The notes beneath the pieces were generated by a model. The model had not been told where the DNA came from and made no database searches. It saw nothing but the letters and a program-made list of their open reading frames with translations. Positions 43,629 through 52,771 of a stretch of DNA of 64,000 bases are shown here, piece after piece. The position numbers and the translations under genes are program-made. Source of the stretch: Akkermansia muciniphila (GTDB lineage: Bacteria; Verrucomicrobiota; Verrucomicrobiia; Verrucomicrobiales; Akkermansiaceae); the NCBI GenBank assembly GCA_945890645.1, contig CAMDCV010000007.1, positions 1 to 64,000 of the forward strand. Reading direction: 5' to 3'. Position 1 is the stretch's first letter. Each line of letters starts with the position of its first letter.

Positions 43629-45239
43629 GTGACAGCAGACTTTTTGATCATCGGCTCTGGCATCGCAGGGCTGTCTTTAGCCATCCGCGCCGCAAAACAT
43701 GGCAAAGTCATTTGCTTGACCAAAGGCACCATGCTCGACTCAAACACCGCCTGGGCGCAGGGCGGCATCGCAGCAGTTCTTCCCGAAACATTGCGAGATC
43801 CGGGCGATACCTGTGAACTCCACATCGCTGATACGCTCGATGCCGGTGCAGGCCTTTGCGTAGAATCGGTCGTGAGAACGATCATCGAAGAAGGTGCGAA
43901 TACCATCGATGACCTCATGAACTACGGTGTTGATTTCGATGCTCATGATGGCCACTATTCTCTCGGCAAAGAAGGCGGTCACTCGAAACGCCGCATCCTT
44001 CATGCCCGCGACACCACGGGACGCGAAATTGCAGAGGCTCTCGTCGCTTCCGCTCGCAACACGCCGAATCTCATTCTGTTAGAAAATCATTTTGCTATCG
44101 ACCTGATTACCACGGGCAAGCTTGGCATGGTCACCGATGACCGCGTGCTCGGCGCCTATGTGCTCAATCGCGAAACCGGCGAAGTGGAAATATTCCGCTC
44201 GGACCGCGTCATCCTCGCCACCGGCGGATGCGGAAAAGTCTATCTCTACACCACCAATCCCGACTCCGCCACCGGCGACGGCGTGGCGATGGCTTGGCGC
44301 GCCGGGGCGACTATCGCGAACATGGAATTTATCCAGTTTCACCCGACATGCTTTTATAACCCAGCCGCCAGTGGTGCCGAGGCGCGATCCTTTTTAGTAT
44401 CAGAAGCCTTGCGCGGCGAAGGTGCGATATTGATCAATCAAAAAGGCGAGGACTTTACCGTAAAGCACGACCCTCGTGGCTCTCTTGCACCCCGTGATAT
44501 TGTTGCCCGCGCCATCGACCACGAAATCAAACGTACGGGCGCGCCCTGCGTCTATCTCGATGTGCGCCACAAGCCAAAAGGCTTCATGAAAGAACGTTTT
44601 CCCTTCATCTACGAAACGCTGCTGCGCTTCGGCCTCGATTGTGAAACGCAACCGATCCCTGTAGTTCCCGCTGCCCATTACCAATGTGGTGGCGTTGTCA
44701 CCGACATCAATGGCAAGACCACACTTCGCGGGCTTTACGCCGTCGGTGAAGTCGCCTGCACTGGCCTGCATGGAGCCAATCGATTGGCATCAAATTCTCT
44801 TCTTGAAGGCAACGTCACCGCCCGCCGCGCCCTCGATGAAATGCTCGCTCATTTAAATCCGCAGCGGGAATCCGAGCTTTTCGAAATCCCCGTATGGGAA
44901 CACGGCGACACCGCCGCCCCTGATGAATTAGTGGTAATCTATCACAACTGGGACGAGATCCGCCGCCTGATGTGGGACTACGTTTCCATCGTCCGCACCG
45001 ATAACCGCCTGCGCCGCGCTGCGACTCGCCTGCGCAATTTAAAAAAAGAAGTGCGAGAATTTTACTGGGGTCATCGCGTTAATGCTGATATTCTCGAATT
45101 GCGTAATCTTGTTTCTGTCGCGTCGATGATTGTCGATTGCGCCGTGAAACGCAAGGAATCGCGCGGCCTGCACTACACGACCGATCATCCGAAAACAAAG
45201 GAAAGCCTCGCCCAGGATACCCGAATTCGTAAATTTTAA
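43629..45239 (+). CDS. nadB: L-aspartate oxidase (NAD biosynthesis)
   Basis: Protein of 536 aa beginning at a GTG. The FAD-binding motif 'FLIIGSGIAGLSLAIRAA' is N-terminal; then come 'NTAWAQGGIAAVLPE', 'EGGHSKRRILHARDTTG' and the catalytic-cap segment 'AAHYQCGGVVTDINGKT', followed by 'GANRLASNSLLEG'. It oxidises L-aspartate to iminoaspartate, the first step of bacterial quinolinate synthesis. NadA and NadC are not in view. The length and the helical C-terminal domain ('RRLMWDYVSIVRTDNRLRRA') are normal. Confidence 0.95.
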   Translation: MTADFLIIGSGIAGLSLAIRAAKHGKVICLTKGTMLDSNTAWAQGGIAAVLPETLRDPGDTCELHIADTLDAGAGLCVESVVRTIIEEGANTIDDLMNYGVDFDAHDGHYSLGKEGGHSKRRILHARDTTGREIAEALVASARNTPNLILLENHFAIDLITTGKLGMVTDDRVLGAYVLNRETGEVEIFRSDRVILATGGCGKVYLYTTNPDSATGDGVAMAWRAGATIANMEFIQFHPTCFYNPAASGAEARSFLVSEALRGEGAILINQKGEDFTVKHDPRGSLAPRDIVARAIDHEIKRTGAPCVYLDVRHKPKGFMKERFPFIYETLLRFGLDCETQPIPVVPAAHYQCGGVVTDINGKTTLRGLYAVGEVACTGLHGANRLASNSLLEGNVTARRALDEMLAHLNPQRESELFEIPVWEHGDTAAPDELVVIYHNWDEIRRLMWDYVSIVRTDNRLRRAATRLRNLKKEVREFYWGHRVNADILELRNLVSVASMIVDCAVKRKESRGLHYTTDHPKTKESLAQDTRIRKF

Positions 45240-45251
45240 GCACTTACGTTC

Positions 45252-45392
45252 ATGAAATCAAACATCCTCATCACCATCGGAATGCTGATTCTTCTGAGCG
45301 TAATCGTCACCGCTTTCAGCATCTGGTATTTGAGCAATACCTCGGAGTTTTCTCGCAAAGACCCATCGGCGCCGGTGACAACAAAACCTTAA
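45252..45392 (+). CDS. Small single-span membrane protein
   Basis: A 46-aa frame directly after nadB (12 nt): 'MKSNILITIGMLILLSVIVT' and on to 'FSIWYLSNTSEF', then a polar, Pro/Thr-rich tail. One clear membrane span with a short basic N-terminus argues for a real small membrane protein. No name can be given. Confidence 0.5.
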   Translation: MKSNILITIGMLILLSVIVTAFSIWYLSNTSEFSRKDPSAPVTTKP

Positions 45393-45538
45393 GAACGTAT
45401 TGAGTTCCATGGGACCGTTTTAAAACGCATTCATGGCTTCTTTTACTACCAGGAACACTCTTGCACACAAGTGATCCATTCCGCTATACTTCGGCACACA
45501 GTTTGCTTACTAGTTGCCACTCTCACATTTTTCATCCC

Positions 45539-48331
45539 GTGCCCAACGATCCTATCGCCCGCCAACGCCTTCGTCTGGAAGGTTTCGAACTCATCGATGA
45601 AACGCTCAGCTTTCTGATCGACTGCCTCGGCGATGCCCTGGAACAACTCGGTGAAAAAGAACTACTCCCCTACTTGCCGTGGTCGGGCCATCCTGCACCG
45701 ACGGAAGCGCCGCCAGAAGGCATTCAGCAACTTTACTCCATCGGTTTCCAACTCCTGAATATGGTCGAGGAACGGGTAGCCGCCGCAATTCGTCGTGAGC
45801 GGGAAAAAGAACTCGGCGCCACCTCAATTCGCGGACTGTGGCCACAGGCATTGCGCGATATGCAATCGATCGGCCTCAAACCCGAAGAAATTTTGCAAGT
45901 GCTCGCCGATGTCGATGTACAACCCGTTCTCACCGCTCACCCGACCGAGGCAAAACGCGCATCGGTGAGAGAACGCCACCGTGCCCTCTACGATGAACTC
46001 GTGCGCTACGAGTTCCCTAAATTTACTAGTCGTGAAAAACGTCGCATCCGAGATCGCATCGTCACGGCTCTGCAAACCTTGTGGCGCACGGGAGAAATCC
46101 ATCTCACCCGGCCAGACATTTTCCGCGAGTTGCGCGATGCCATTCACTACCTGCGCGATCTTTTCCCCGCCGCGCTCGACCGCCTCGACCTGCATTTCAC
46201 TGAAGCGTGGCGCGACGCCGGCTATCCGCTCGATATGCTGCGAGCAGCGGGAAACATTCCGCATCTCAGCTTCGGCACCTGGATCGGTGGCGACCGCGAT
46301 GGTCATCCATTAGTCACGCCGGAAGTGACAGAAAAAACTTTACAGATGCTGCGCCGTGCTGCGTTTCAACTTCTCCAACGAGAACTTGCCGAGCTTTCCA
46401 ACAACCTCACTCTCTCCGAGCACCTCAATCAAATCCCGAACGCGGTTACTCAACGCATTAGCGAACTGCGCGCTGTCATACCGGAAGAATTTACCCCAGA
46501 AATTTTTGATCGATTTAGCGAAGAACCATGGCGCCAACTCGCGAGCTTAATGATGGTCGCCATACGGGAGTCAATCGAGCTGGATGGCTCTCTTACACTC
46601 TACCGACATCCGGAACAAGTCGATGCCGATTTGCAATTGCTTGCCACCACGATCAGAGAAGGTGGCTGCGATATGATCGTCGAACAACACATTCGCCCGC
46701 TGCGTCACAAGTTGCAGATTTTTGGCTTTCACCTAGCGACGCTCGATGTCCGCCAGAACTCGGAGTTTCATGATCAAGCCATCGCGCAACTTCTCCATGC
46801 CGCTGGCATTGCCGATGGCCAAAATTATGCGCAATGGGAGGAAAGCCGCCGCGTCGAATTTCTGACAAACGAGCTCAATTCTGCACGGCCGTTCTTGCAC
46901 GACAGTGCCAACGTCGGCGAGCAGGCCGACCTCGTGCTGCGTGCCTTTCGCGTGGTGGCAACGCACCGTCGAGCCCACGGCTCAGCTGGCATCGGTGCTT
47001 TGATTGTCTCGATGACACGCCAAGTCAGCGACTTGTTAGGGGTTCACGTTCTCGCTCGTGAAGCGGGTCTCATGAATCTCAGCGATGAAGGTTTATGGTG
47101 TCCTTTAGAGATCGTACCATTATTTGAGACCATGGATGACCTCGACCGGGCACCGCAGATCATGGAGCAATACCTCGCGTTGCCCATTGCGATGCGTTCG
47201 ATCTTACTACGCCACCGCAGTTGCAGTGGGCTCGCCTGCACTGCCGGACCTGCCTCACAGCAAATCATGCTCGGTTACTCGGATTCAAACAAGGACTGCG
47301 GCATCCTCGCCGCGCAATGGGCCTTGCATCGTGCCGAAACACGACTGACTGCAACTGCGAAGCAATACGACCTGCATTTCCGCTATTTCCATGGTCGCGG
47401 TGGTACAATTTCGCGCGGCGCTGGTCCCACGCATTGGTTCATGGCATCATTGCCCCACGGCTCGATGAGCGGCGGCTTCCGCATGACCGAGCAAGGCGAA
47501 ACCATCGCGCAGAAATACGCCAATCTCGCGAACGCGACATACAACTTAGAATTACTACTCGCCGGTGCTGCCATCACCACGGCACGGCACAAGCACGCGG
47601 AAGCCCCCAATCAAGACGACGATCTCTTCGCGATCCTCAATCACCTCTCGAGCACCAGCACAGCAGCTTATCAAGAATTTTTGCGCAAGCCGGGCTTCAT
47701 CGATTTTTACCGCCAAGTCACCCCTATCGATGCCCTGGAAAACGCTCGCATCGGTTCGCGTCCCGCTCGACGCACGGGCAAAAAAGGACACAGCATCGCC
47801 GACCTCCGCGCGATCCCATGGGTCTTCTCATGGACACAAGCGCGCTTCTACCTACCTGGCTGGTTCGGTGTCGGTTCCGCATTAGAGGCCTTGCAAAACG
47901 AGCAACCTGCGCAATTCGCGGCACTGAAAAAAGCCCTGCATCACACGCCCTTCGTTTCCTATCTTTTCACCAACGTCGAAACCAATCTGCATTCAGCAAA
48001 TCGTACGATCATGGAATCATATGCCGCTCTGGTCACCGATGAAACCCTTCGTAAGACTTTCATGGATCTCATCATCGCCGAGTTTGAACGCACCCGCGAG
48101 CAACTGGCCGATATCTTTGATGGCGGCATGGAAACCCGACGCCCGCGCATGATCAAAACCCTCACGATCCGCGACGAACCACTTGCCGTACTGCACCAGC
48201 AACAAGTTGCTCTCCTGCGCGAGTGGCGTCAGCAAATCGCATTCGATGACAGTAACGGAGCCGAAAACATTCTGCCCAAATTATTGCTTTCGATCAACGC
48301 GATCGCCTCAGGACTCAGAACGACGGGCTAA
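45539..48331 (+). CDS. ppc: Phosphoenolpyruvate carboxylase
   Basis: About 930 aa from the GTG at 45539; a TTG at 45461 would add 26 residues that look non-coding. It forms oxaloacetate from PEP and bicarbonate. Conserved motifs are all present: 'VLTAHPTEAKRASVRERH' (catalytic His), 'GTWIGGDRDGHP', 'GYSDSNKDCG', 'FHGRGGTISRGAGPTH' (PEP loop; the family norm is GRGG-x-x-G-R-G-G, here 'TISRGAG', slightly changed), 'MTEQGETIAQKY' and 'IPWVFSWTQ'. The C-terminus 'INAIASGLRTTG' replaces the usual N-T-G end with T-T-G. Confidence 0.93.
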   Translation: MPNDPIARQRLRLEGFELIDETLSFLIDCLGDALEQLGEKELLPYLPWSGHPAPTEAPPEGIQQLYSIGFQLLNMVEERVAAAIRREREKELGATSIRGLWPQALRDMQSIGLKPEEILQVLADVDVQPVLTAHPTEAKRASVRERHRALYDELVRYEFPKFTSREKRRIRDRIVTALQTLWRTGEIHLTRPDIFRELRDAIHYLRDLFPAALDRLDLHFTEAWRDAGYPLDMLRAAGNIPHLSFGTWIGGDRDGHPLVTPEVTEKTLQMLRRAAFQLLQRELAELSNNLTLSEHLNQIPNAVTQRISELRAVIPEEFTPEIFDRFSEEPWRQLASLMMVAIRESIELDGSLTLYRHPEQVDADLQLLATTIREGGCDMIVEQHIRPLRHKLQIFGFHLATLDVRQNSEFHDQAIAQLLHAAGIADGQNYAQWEESRRVEFLTNELNSARPFLHDSANVGEQADLVLRAFRVVATHRRAHGSAGIGALIVSMTRQVSDLLGVHVLAREAGLMNLSDEGLWCPLEIVPLFETMDDLDRAPQIMEQYLALPIAMRSILLRHRSCSGLACTAGPASQQIMLGYSDSNKDCGILAAQWALHRAETRLTATAKQYDLHFRYFHGRGGTISRGAGPTHWFMASLPHGSMSGGFRMTEQGETIAQKYANLANATYNLELLLAGAAITTARHKHAEAPNQDDDLFAILNHLSSTSTAAYQEFLRKPGFIDFYRQVTPIDALENARIGSRPARRTGKKGHSIADLRAIPWVFSWTQARFYLPGWFGVGSALEALQNEQPAQFAALKKALHHTPFVSYLFTNVETNLHSANRTIMESYAALVTDETLRKTFMDLIIAEFERTREQLADIFDGGMETRRPRMIKTLTIRDEPLAVLHQQQVALLREWRQQIAFDDSNGAENILPKLLLSINAIASGLRTTG

Positions 48332-48348
48332 CAACGCGACTGGTATTC

Positions 48349-48365
48349 GTTAGATAATGTCTAAC
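48349..48365. other. Short inverted repeat after ppc
   Basis: GTTAGA-taatg-TCTAAC is a perfect 6-bp stem with a 5-nt loop, 17 nt after the ppc stop. No T run follows, so it may be an mRNA 3' end structure or chance. Confidence 0.3.
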
Positions 48366-48442
48366 ACCTGCCTGATCATGAAACTGCGTGATAATCCGGA
48401 TTTTCCCTTGCGAGAAAACCTGATCTGTTGCAGGGTAACACT

Positions 48443-48736
48443 ATGCAAACAGTGACCAATCAACTTCGTTCTTTTCTGCAGTATTACGCCGTGCAGTTGA
48501 TTGAGCATCCAGAACAAGCGCAACTCCGTGTCGCCGAATTAGGTCCGAATCGATTGCGTTTTCGACTCATCCTCGCCTCTACCGATGTGGCGCTACTGAT
48601 TGGTCGCAACGGCTTCACCGCTTCTGCAATCCGCAGTGTGATGAAAGCTGCTGCCGACCGAGAAAACGTACAATTCACGCTGCAAATCCATTCTCACGAG
48701 GAAGAAGCAGAACGCGCACTTCGCGAAGATGCGTAA
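48443..48736 (+). CDS. khpA: KH-domain RNA-binding protein (KhpA-like)
   Basis: Protein of 97 aa. A single type II KH domain with the G-x-x-G loop 'ALLIGRNGFTASAIRSVMKA' (about residues 51-70) and the flanking strands 'RLRFRLILASTDV' and 'ENVQFTLQIHS'. KhpA proteins bind RNA broadly in the cytoplasm and often pair with KhpB/Jag. It is longer than usual at the N-terminus (helix 'LRSFLQYYAVQLIEHPEQ', which fits 'L-x-x-Y-A-x-x-L-V-x-x-P-E' of KhpA). The opposite-strand tRNA terminator lies just downstream. Confidence 0.88.
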   Translation: MQTVTNQLRSFLQYYAVQLIEHPEQAQLRVAELGPNRLRFRLILASTDVALLIGRNGFTASAIRSVMKAAADRENVQFTLQIHSHEEEAERALREDA

Positions 48737-48753
48737 AAATATCGCCCTCTAAC

Positions 48754-48781
48754 AAAAAACACGACCCTCGTAAGGATCGTG
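48754..48781 (-). terminator. Rho-independent terminator of tRNA-Leu
   Basis: On the - strand CACGATCC pairs with GGGTCGTG (one G-T pair) around TTACGA, followed by six T (48759-48754). It begins 14 nt after the tRNA 3' end. Confidence 0.88.
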
Positions 48782-48794
48782 CTTGTTCCGAAAG

Positions 48795-48874
48795 TAGCGG
48801 CTGTGGGACTCGAACCCACACACGTAAGTACTCGATTTTGAGTCGAGCGCGTCTACCAATTCCGCCAAACCGCC
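48795..48874 (-). tRNA. tRNA-Leu (anticodon CAA)
   Basis: Read on the - strand from GGCGGTT: D arm 'GCGGAATTGGTAGACGC', anticodon arm CTCGA-CTCAAAA-TCGAG with anticodon CAA (decodes UUG), an 11-nt class II variable arm, T arm GTGGG-TTCGAGT-CCCAC, then acceptor strand AGCCGCT with discriminator A. The acceptor stem has two wobble pairs. CCA is not encoded. The long variable arm and discriminator A fit leucine. Confidence 0.93.
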
Positions 48875-49012
48875 GTCCGGGAGGGCGAGAGAATACTATG
48901 CGCACTCACATTTCAATCGCAAAACGCAAAATCTCACGATTTTTTTTTCGAACGTCCCCATTTCTTCGCATCTTGCTCTTGCGTGAGCACGCTTTCGCCG
49001 CATACTCCTGCT

Positions 49013-50401
49013 GTGAAAATTTTATCTCCCATCTTCGTGCTGAGCTTGCTTTGCCTAGGATGCACAACCGTGGGCCCAAATCATGAAAGCCCGCAAATGG
49101 ACTTGCCAGCGTCTTTCTCGAAAAATGGCGTGCAGTGGAAACGCACCAGCACTCCCAAGGTCTATGAAACCAGCCGCTGGTGGAAAGTGTTTGGTGACCC
49201 TACACTCAATGAATTGGCAAGCGCCACTGCCTCCCAAAATCTCAGCCTCCAAGCCGCCGCCGCACGACTGCGCGAGGCACGCGCGATCAGCCGCTCCAGC
49301 CGCACTGCCGTATTACCCGCGCTGGATTTTAATGGTGACCTCAGCCGCACAAATAATAGCGTTTTTGGCGGAGTTGGCACCGTCAAGCGCGACACAGTAA
49401 CGCTTCCACTCGACCTCTCCTACGAAGTCGATTTATGGGGCAAGGTACGTCGTCAGGTCGAAGGAGCCGATGCCCGCGAGGCAAGCTCACAAGCAAGCTA
49501 CGCCGCCACGCAACTCACTCTCACAGCTGACACCGCGCAGACCTATTGGGCATTGCGTGCACTGGATGCGGATCGCGCTTTGTTGGTCAATAGCATCGCA
49601 TTGCGTAAGGAGACGCTTGGCTTGATCGAAGCACGTTTCCGCGCTGGTACCGTCAATGCGTTGGACGTATCGCGCGCCCAAACCGAAGTCGCAAATGTCG
49701 AAGCGGAACTGATTGGTGTCGATCGTGATCGGTCCGAATTAGTAAATGCATTGGCTGTCTTGACAGGTCGCAACGCCGGTAGCTTGTCGCTCTCCGCACA
49801 ACCGAAATTGCAGAAACCACCCAGCATTCCAGCCGGTGTTCCCGCCGACTTGCTGCTTCGCCGTCCCGACCTCTATGCCGCTGAGCGCAATGTAGCCGCA
49901 GCTAACGCCGACATTGGCGTCGCCAAAGCGGCATATTACCCAAGCCTGCGCCTGCGCGCGCGTGGCGGTGCGGAAACCGGAGAATTTACCGAAGTCTTTG
50001 ACACCGACACCTTGATTTGGTCTCTTGGCTCCTCACTCACCTACCCGATCATTGGGCAGAAAAAAATCCGCGCCGACTTCGATGCAGCCGTCGCACGTCA
50101 TCAAGCGGTCTCACTGGATTACAAACAATCCGTTCTTGTCGCCCTGCGCGAAGCAGAGGATGGCCTCAGTGGTCTTGAATACCTACGCCGCCAAGAAGAA
50201 GCTCAGAAAAAAGCCGTCGATGCCGCACAAAACACACTCAACATTTCCCGCCAACGATTTTCCGCAGGCCTTGTCAGCTTTCTTGAAGTGGTCGATACCG
50301 AACGCACCCTGCTGACGAATCAACGCCTCGCCGCTTCCTTTCAGGCCCAGCGCCTGGCCGTCACAGTCAATTTGATTAAGGCGCTTGGCGGTTCCTGGTA
50401 A
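49013..50401 (+). CDS. TolC-like outer-membrane efflux lipoprotein (NodT/OprM family)
   Basis: Protein of 462 aa from the GTG at 49013. The lipobox 'FVLSLLCLGCTTVGPNH' gives a lipid anchor at Cys and the family's 'VGPNYxxP'-type start. Two OEP repeats follow: 'LQAAAARLREARAISRSSRT', 'YEVDLWGKVRRQVEG', 'RFRAGTVNALDVSRAQTEVA' and, in the second half, 'LLLRRPDLYAAERNVAAANA' and 'RFSAGLVSFLEVVDTERTLL'. It forms the outer-membrane duct of tripartite efflux pumps. The inner-membrane pump and adaptor genes are not adjacent. Confidence 0.92.
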   Translation: MKILSPIFVLSLLCLGCTTVGPNHESPQMDLPASFSKNGVQWKRTSTPKVYETSRWWKVFGDPTLNELASATASQNLSLQAAAARLREARAISRSSRTAVLPALDFNGDLSRTNNSVFGGVGTVKRDTVTLPLDLSYEVDLWGKVRRQVEGADAREASSQASYAATQLTLTADTAQTYWALRALDADRALLVNSIALRKETLGLIEARFRAGTVNALDVSRAQTEVANVEAELIGVDRDRSELVNALAVLTGRNAGSLSLSAQPKLQKPPSIPAGVPADLLLRRPDLYAAERNVAAANADIGVAKAAYYPSLRLRARGGAETGEFTEVFDTDTLIWSLGSSLTYPIIGQKKIRADFDAAVARHQAVSLDYKQSVLVALREAEDGLSGLEYLRRQEEAQKKAVDAAQNTLNISRQRFSAGLVSFLEVVDTERTLLTNQRLAASFQAQRLAVTVNLIKALGGSW

Positions 50402-50412
50402 ACTAACAATTC

Positions 50413-51264
50413 ATGAGTGCACTGATTCAATTGCCCGCATTTGGCGCGACCCGCGACCGCGAACTCCTCAAAGACTCCACAACGTTTTGCTACAAAGAGA
50501 CAAACAACGGGCCATTGCATGCTCACGTTTTTTTCCCGCCGTATCAACAACCCGAACTACCGACGACGCTACTCATCTTCTTTCACGGCGGATTCTGGGA
50601 CGCAGCCGCGGCCACCCAATTTGCCACGCAATGCCTGCACTTCGCCGAACTCAATTGCGTTTGCATCGCGGCGGAAACTCGCGTTAGTTCCCGCCACCAG
50701 AGCAGCCCCGTTGATTCAATCGAAGACGCTCAAGACCTGATTATCGCAGCGAAAAAAAATCACGAAACCTTGGGCATCGACCCACAAAAAGTGGTGCTTG
50801 TCGGCGCTGCTGGCGGTGCGTTTCTCGCTCTACATGCCGCCATGGCGAAGTCACCACGCATTGATGATGGGAGCGATCCACGACCACAGGCATTAGTGCT
50901 CTTCAGTGCTCTCGTTGATACAACGCCAGGCACAGACCACGCGTCACGCTTTTCTAACAAATCGCAAGCAAAGGCCTTAAGCCCCACGAAAATGATGCGT
51001 CGCAAACTTCCGCCCATGCTGTTTCTGCATGGAAAAAACGACCGTATTACACCAGCAGAACCTGTGCACTCGTTCCGCCGTTGGATGCGTTGGAAAGGAA
51101 ATAAAGTCGAGGTCATCGAATACGAAGCCGCGGACCACCGGTTTTTTAATTTCAATTTCAATCCCGTGCATCACGACCTCACCTTACAAGCCATGGAAGC
51201 TTTTTTGCATCGCTGGAAATTATTGCCGGAAGAAGCAAAAAAAGATCATCGAGTTAAGGATTAG
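50413..51264 (+). CDS. Alpha/beta-hydrolase-fold protein lacking the nucleophile
   Basis: Protein of 283 aa. The oxyanion motif H-G-G is present in 'TLLIFFHGGFWDA', and the nucleophile-elbow strand is 'VVLVGAAGGAFLALHAA'. The elbow should read G-x-S-x-G, but the Ser position is Ala. The C-terminal 'PMLFLHGKNDRITPAEP' and 'YEAADHRFF' keep the acid and His. It is therefore either inactive as an esterase or works by another route. It lies 11 nt after the TolC-like gene. Confidence 0.75.
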   Translation: MSALIQLPAFGATRDRELLKDSTTFCYKETNNGPLHAHVFFPPYQQPELPTTLLIFFHGGFWDAAAATQFATQCLHFAELNCVCIAAETRVSSRHQSSPVDSIEDAQDLIIAAKKNHETLGIDPQKVVLVGAAGGAFLALHAAMAKSPRIDDGSDPRPQALVLFSALVDTTPGTDHASRFSNKSQAKALSPTKMMRRKLPPMLFLHGKNDRITPAEPVHSFRRWMRWKGNKVEVIEYEAADHRFFNFNFNPVHHDLTLQAMEAFLHRWKLLPEEAKKDHRVKD

Positions 51265-51290
51265 CTCGTTACGATCCAGATCCTTTGTTT

Positions 51291-51761
51291 TTACGGTTGC
51301 GGGGGTATGTCTTCTAAAAGGCATACGATCAATTGAACGCCGCCTTTGTCTGTCAATCCTTTGAGGGTGATAGACCCGTTCCTCGATAAGCCCGTAAAAA
51401 CGAAACGGTAATCCGTCTTATCGCTCGTCGGATCGGTCGACAGAATTTTGTAGCCATTTGCCGTAAGCCCCTCGGTAACCGCCGTACAGGCCGATTTCAG
51501 AACTTCTTTGCGACTGTCGTCTGCTTCGCTACGGATGAAAAAAATGCATCCAGAGGGAGCTGTGGGTGAGAGTTTGTGCGCAAATTCTTCTTGAATCTCA
51601 ATGGGACTACCTGTGCTGGTTTGAAGACTACTGATGAAGCGATTCACATCGATAGGCCAGCCACTGTAATCGGATGCTACCTTCACGGAAGGTCCCTTGC
51701 AGGAAGACAAAATGCTGAAGAACAATAATAGGAGAAACTTCGACATCGTCAGAAATTTCAT
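51291..51761 (-). CDS. Small putative lipoprotein
   Basis: I start at ATG 51761 (156 aa); ATG 51746 is also possible. The lipobox is 'LLLLFFSILSSCKGPSVK'. The mature part is beta-rich ('SGCIFFIRSEADDSRKEVLK', 'YRFVFTGLSRNGSITLKGL'). No family is recognised. The reading frame overlaps nothing, and the gene lies just downstream of the FAH-family gene on the same strand. Confidence 0.55.
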   Translation of the reverse strand: MKFLTMSKFLLLLFFSILSSCKGPSVKVASDYSGWPIDVNRFISSLQTSTGSPIEIQEEFAHKLSPTAPSGCIFFIRSEADDSRKEVLKSACTAVTEGLTANGYKILSTDPTSDKTDYRFVFTGLSRNGSITLKGLTDKGGVQLIVCLLEDIPPQP

Positions 51762-51777
51762 GAAATGATAAGTCATT

Positions 51778-52629
51778 TTAGCCCGCCACGATTCGCTGCG
51801 CCATTTCGCCAAGACCATCAATTCCAAGCTCCACGTAGTCACCGGGTTGCAGATATTTAGGGGGATTCATGCCCATCGCCACGCCCGCAGGTGTTCCAGT
51901 AGCCACCACATCTCCGGGTAGCAATGTCATAAAACGACTGATGTAACTCAGCACCATCTTGACCGGAAACATCATATCGCCGGTGTAGCCATTTTGACGA
52001 AATTCGCCGTTGACCTTCGTCCACAATCGCAAAGCTTGCGGGTCGGGCACTTGTGACGCAGGCACCAACCATGGCCCCATCGGCCCGAATCGATCATAGC
52101 TTTTCCCCTTCATCCACTGCCCGCCCATCTCTTTCTGGTAGGCACGCTCGGAGTAATCGCAAAACACTGAATAACCCGCGACACATGACAAGGCGTCTTC
52201 TTCACTGACGTGGCTCATGGTTTGACCAATCACGATGGCAAGCTCGACTTCGTAATCGAGCTTCTCCGCACCACGAGGGCGAATCACTTCGTCGAAGGGA
52301 CCAGACCAGCACGAAGACGCTTTCATAAAGAGGACAGGCTCGGTCGGAATGCCTTCGCCAAATTCTTTTGCATGATCGAGATAGTTTTTCCCTACACAAA
52401 CGATTTTCGAAGGCCGATCAATCGGCGCACCGATCCGCACAATCGAAGGAATTTCCCGTCCGCCGACGCAACCATCCTCGACCCATTGCGCCAAAGACTC
52501 CATGCCACCCATCGCGAAAAAACCCTCATCGTAATCATTGAATTCCTCACTCGCATCGATGCGTCTGCCGTCCGGCAATAATACGCCCGGTTCTTCACGT
52601 CCAATTTCTCCATGTCGGATCAATTTCAT
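51778..52629 (-). CDS. Fumarylacetoacetate hydrolase (FAH) family protein
   Basis: Protein of 283 aa, started at ATG 52629 ('MKLIRHG'), the family's normal N-terminus. FAH core motifs are 'KIVCVGKNYLDHAKEFG', 'KLDYEVELAIVIG' (two metal-binding Glu), 'VFCDYSERAYQ' and 'LPGDVVATGTPAGVAMG'. Members cleave C-C bonds in acylpyruvates or hydrate 2-oxo acids in sugar or aromatic breakdown; the close match to the ureidoglycolate-lyase / 2,4-diketo-3-deoxyfuconate hydrolase layout is suggestive only. Confidence 0.9.
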   Translation of the reverse strand: MKLIRHGEIGREEPGVLLPDGRRIDASEEFNDYDEGFFAMGGMESLAQWVEDGCVGGREIPSIVRIGAPIDRPSKIVCVGKNYLDHAKEFGEGIPTEPVLFMKASSCWSGPFDEVIRPRGAEKLDYEVELAIVIGQTMSHVSEEDALSCVAGYSVFCDYSERAYQKEMGGQWMKGKSYDRFGPMGPWLVPASQVPDPQALRLWTKVNGEFRQNGYTGDMMFPVKMVLSYISRFMTLLPGDVVATGTPAGVAMGMNPPKYLQPGDYVELGIDGLGEMAQRIVAG

Positions 52630-52771
52630 GGCGGTAGAGTATCGACTGCTATCCAATTTGACAAGAACCGAGTCCATACAGAACTCACACACATAAGCTC
52701 AGTTCGGATGTCCATTAATTTAGCAAGAATCAAGGTGACACCCACGGATGGATGGTTTACTCTGCTTCCAC

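Noticed and set aside
47221-48042. 273-codon frame overlapping ppc in another + frame
   Set aside because: ppc motifs occupy the main frame over the whole stretch; the alternative is Arg/His-rich shadow sequence.
48795-48874. tRNA-Leu as an integration site for an island
   Set aside because: No integrase gene or duplicated tRNA 3' end is visible on either side, and the neighbours are ordinary chromosomal genes.
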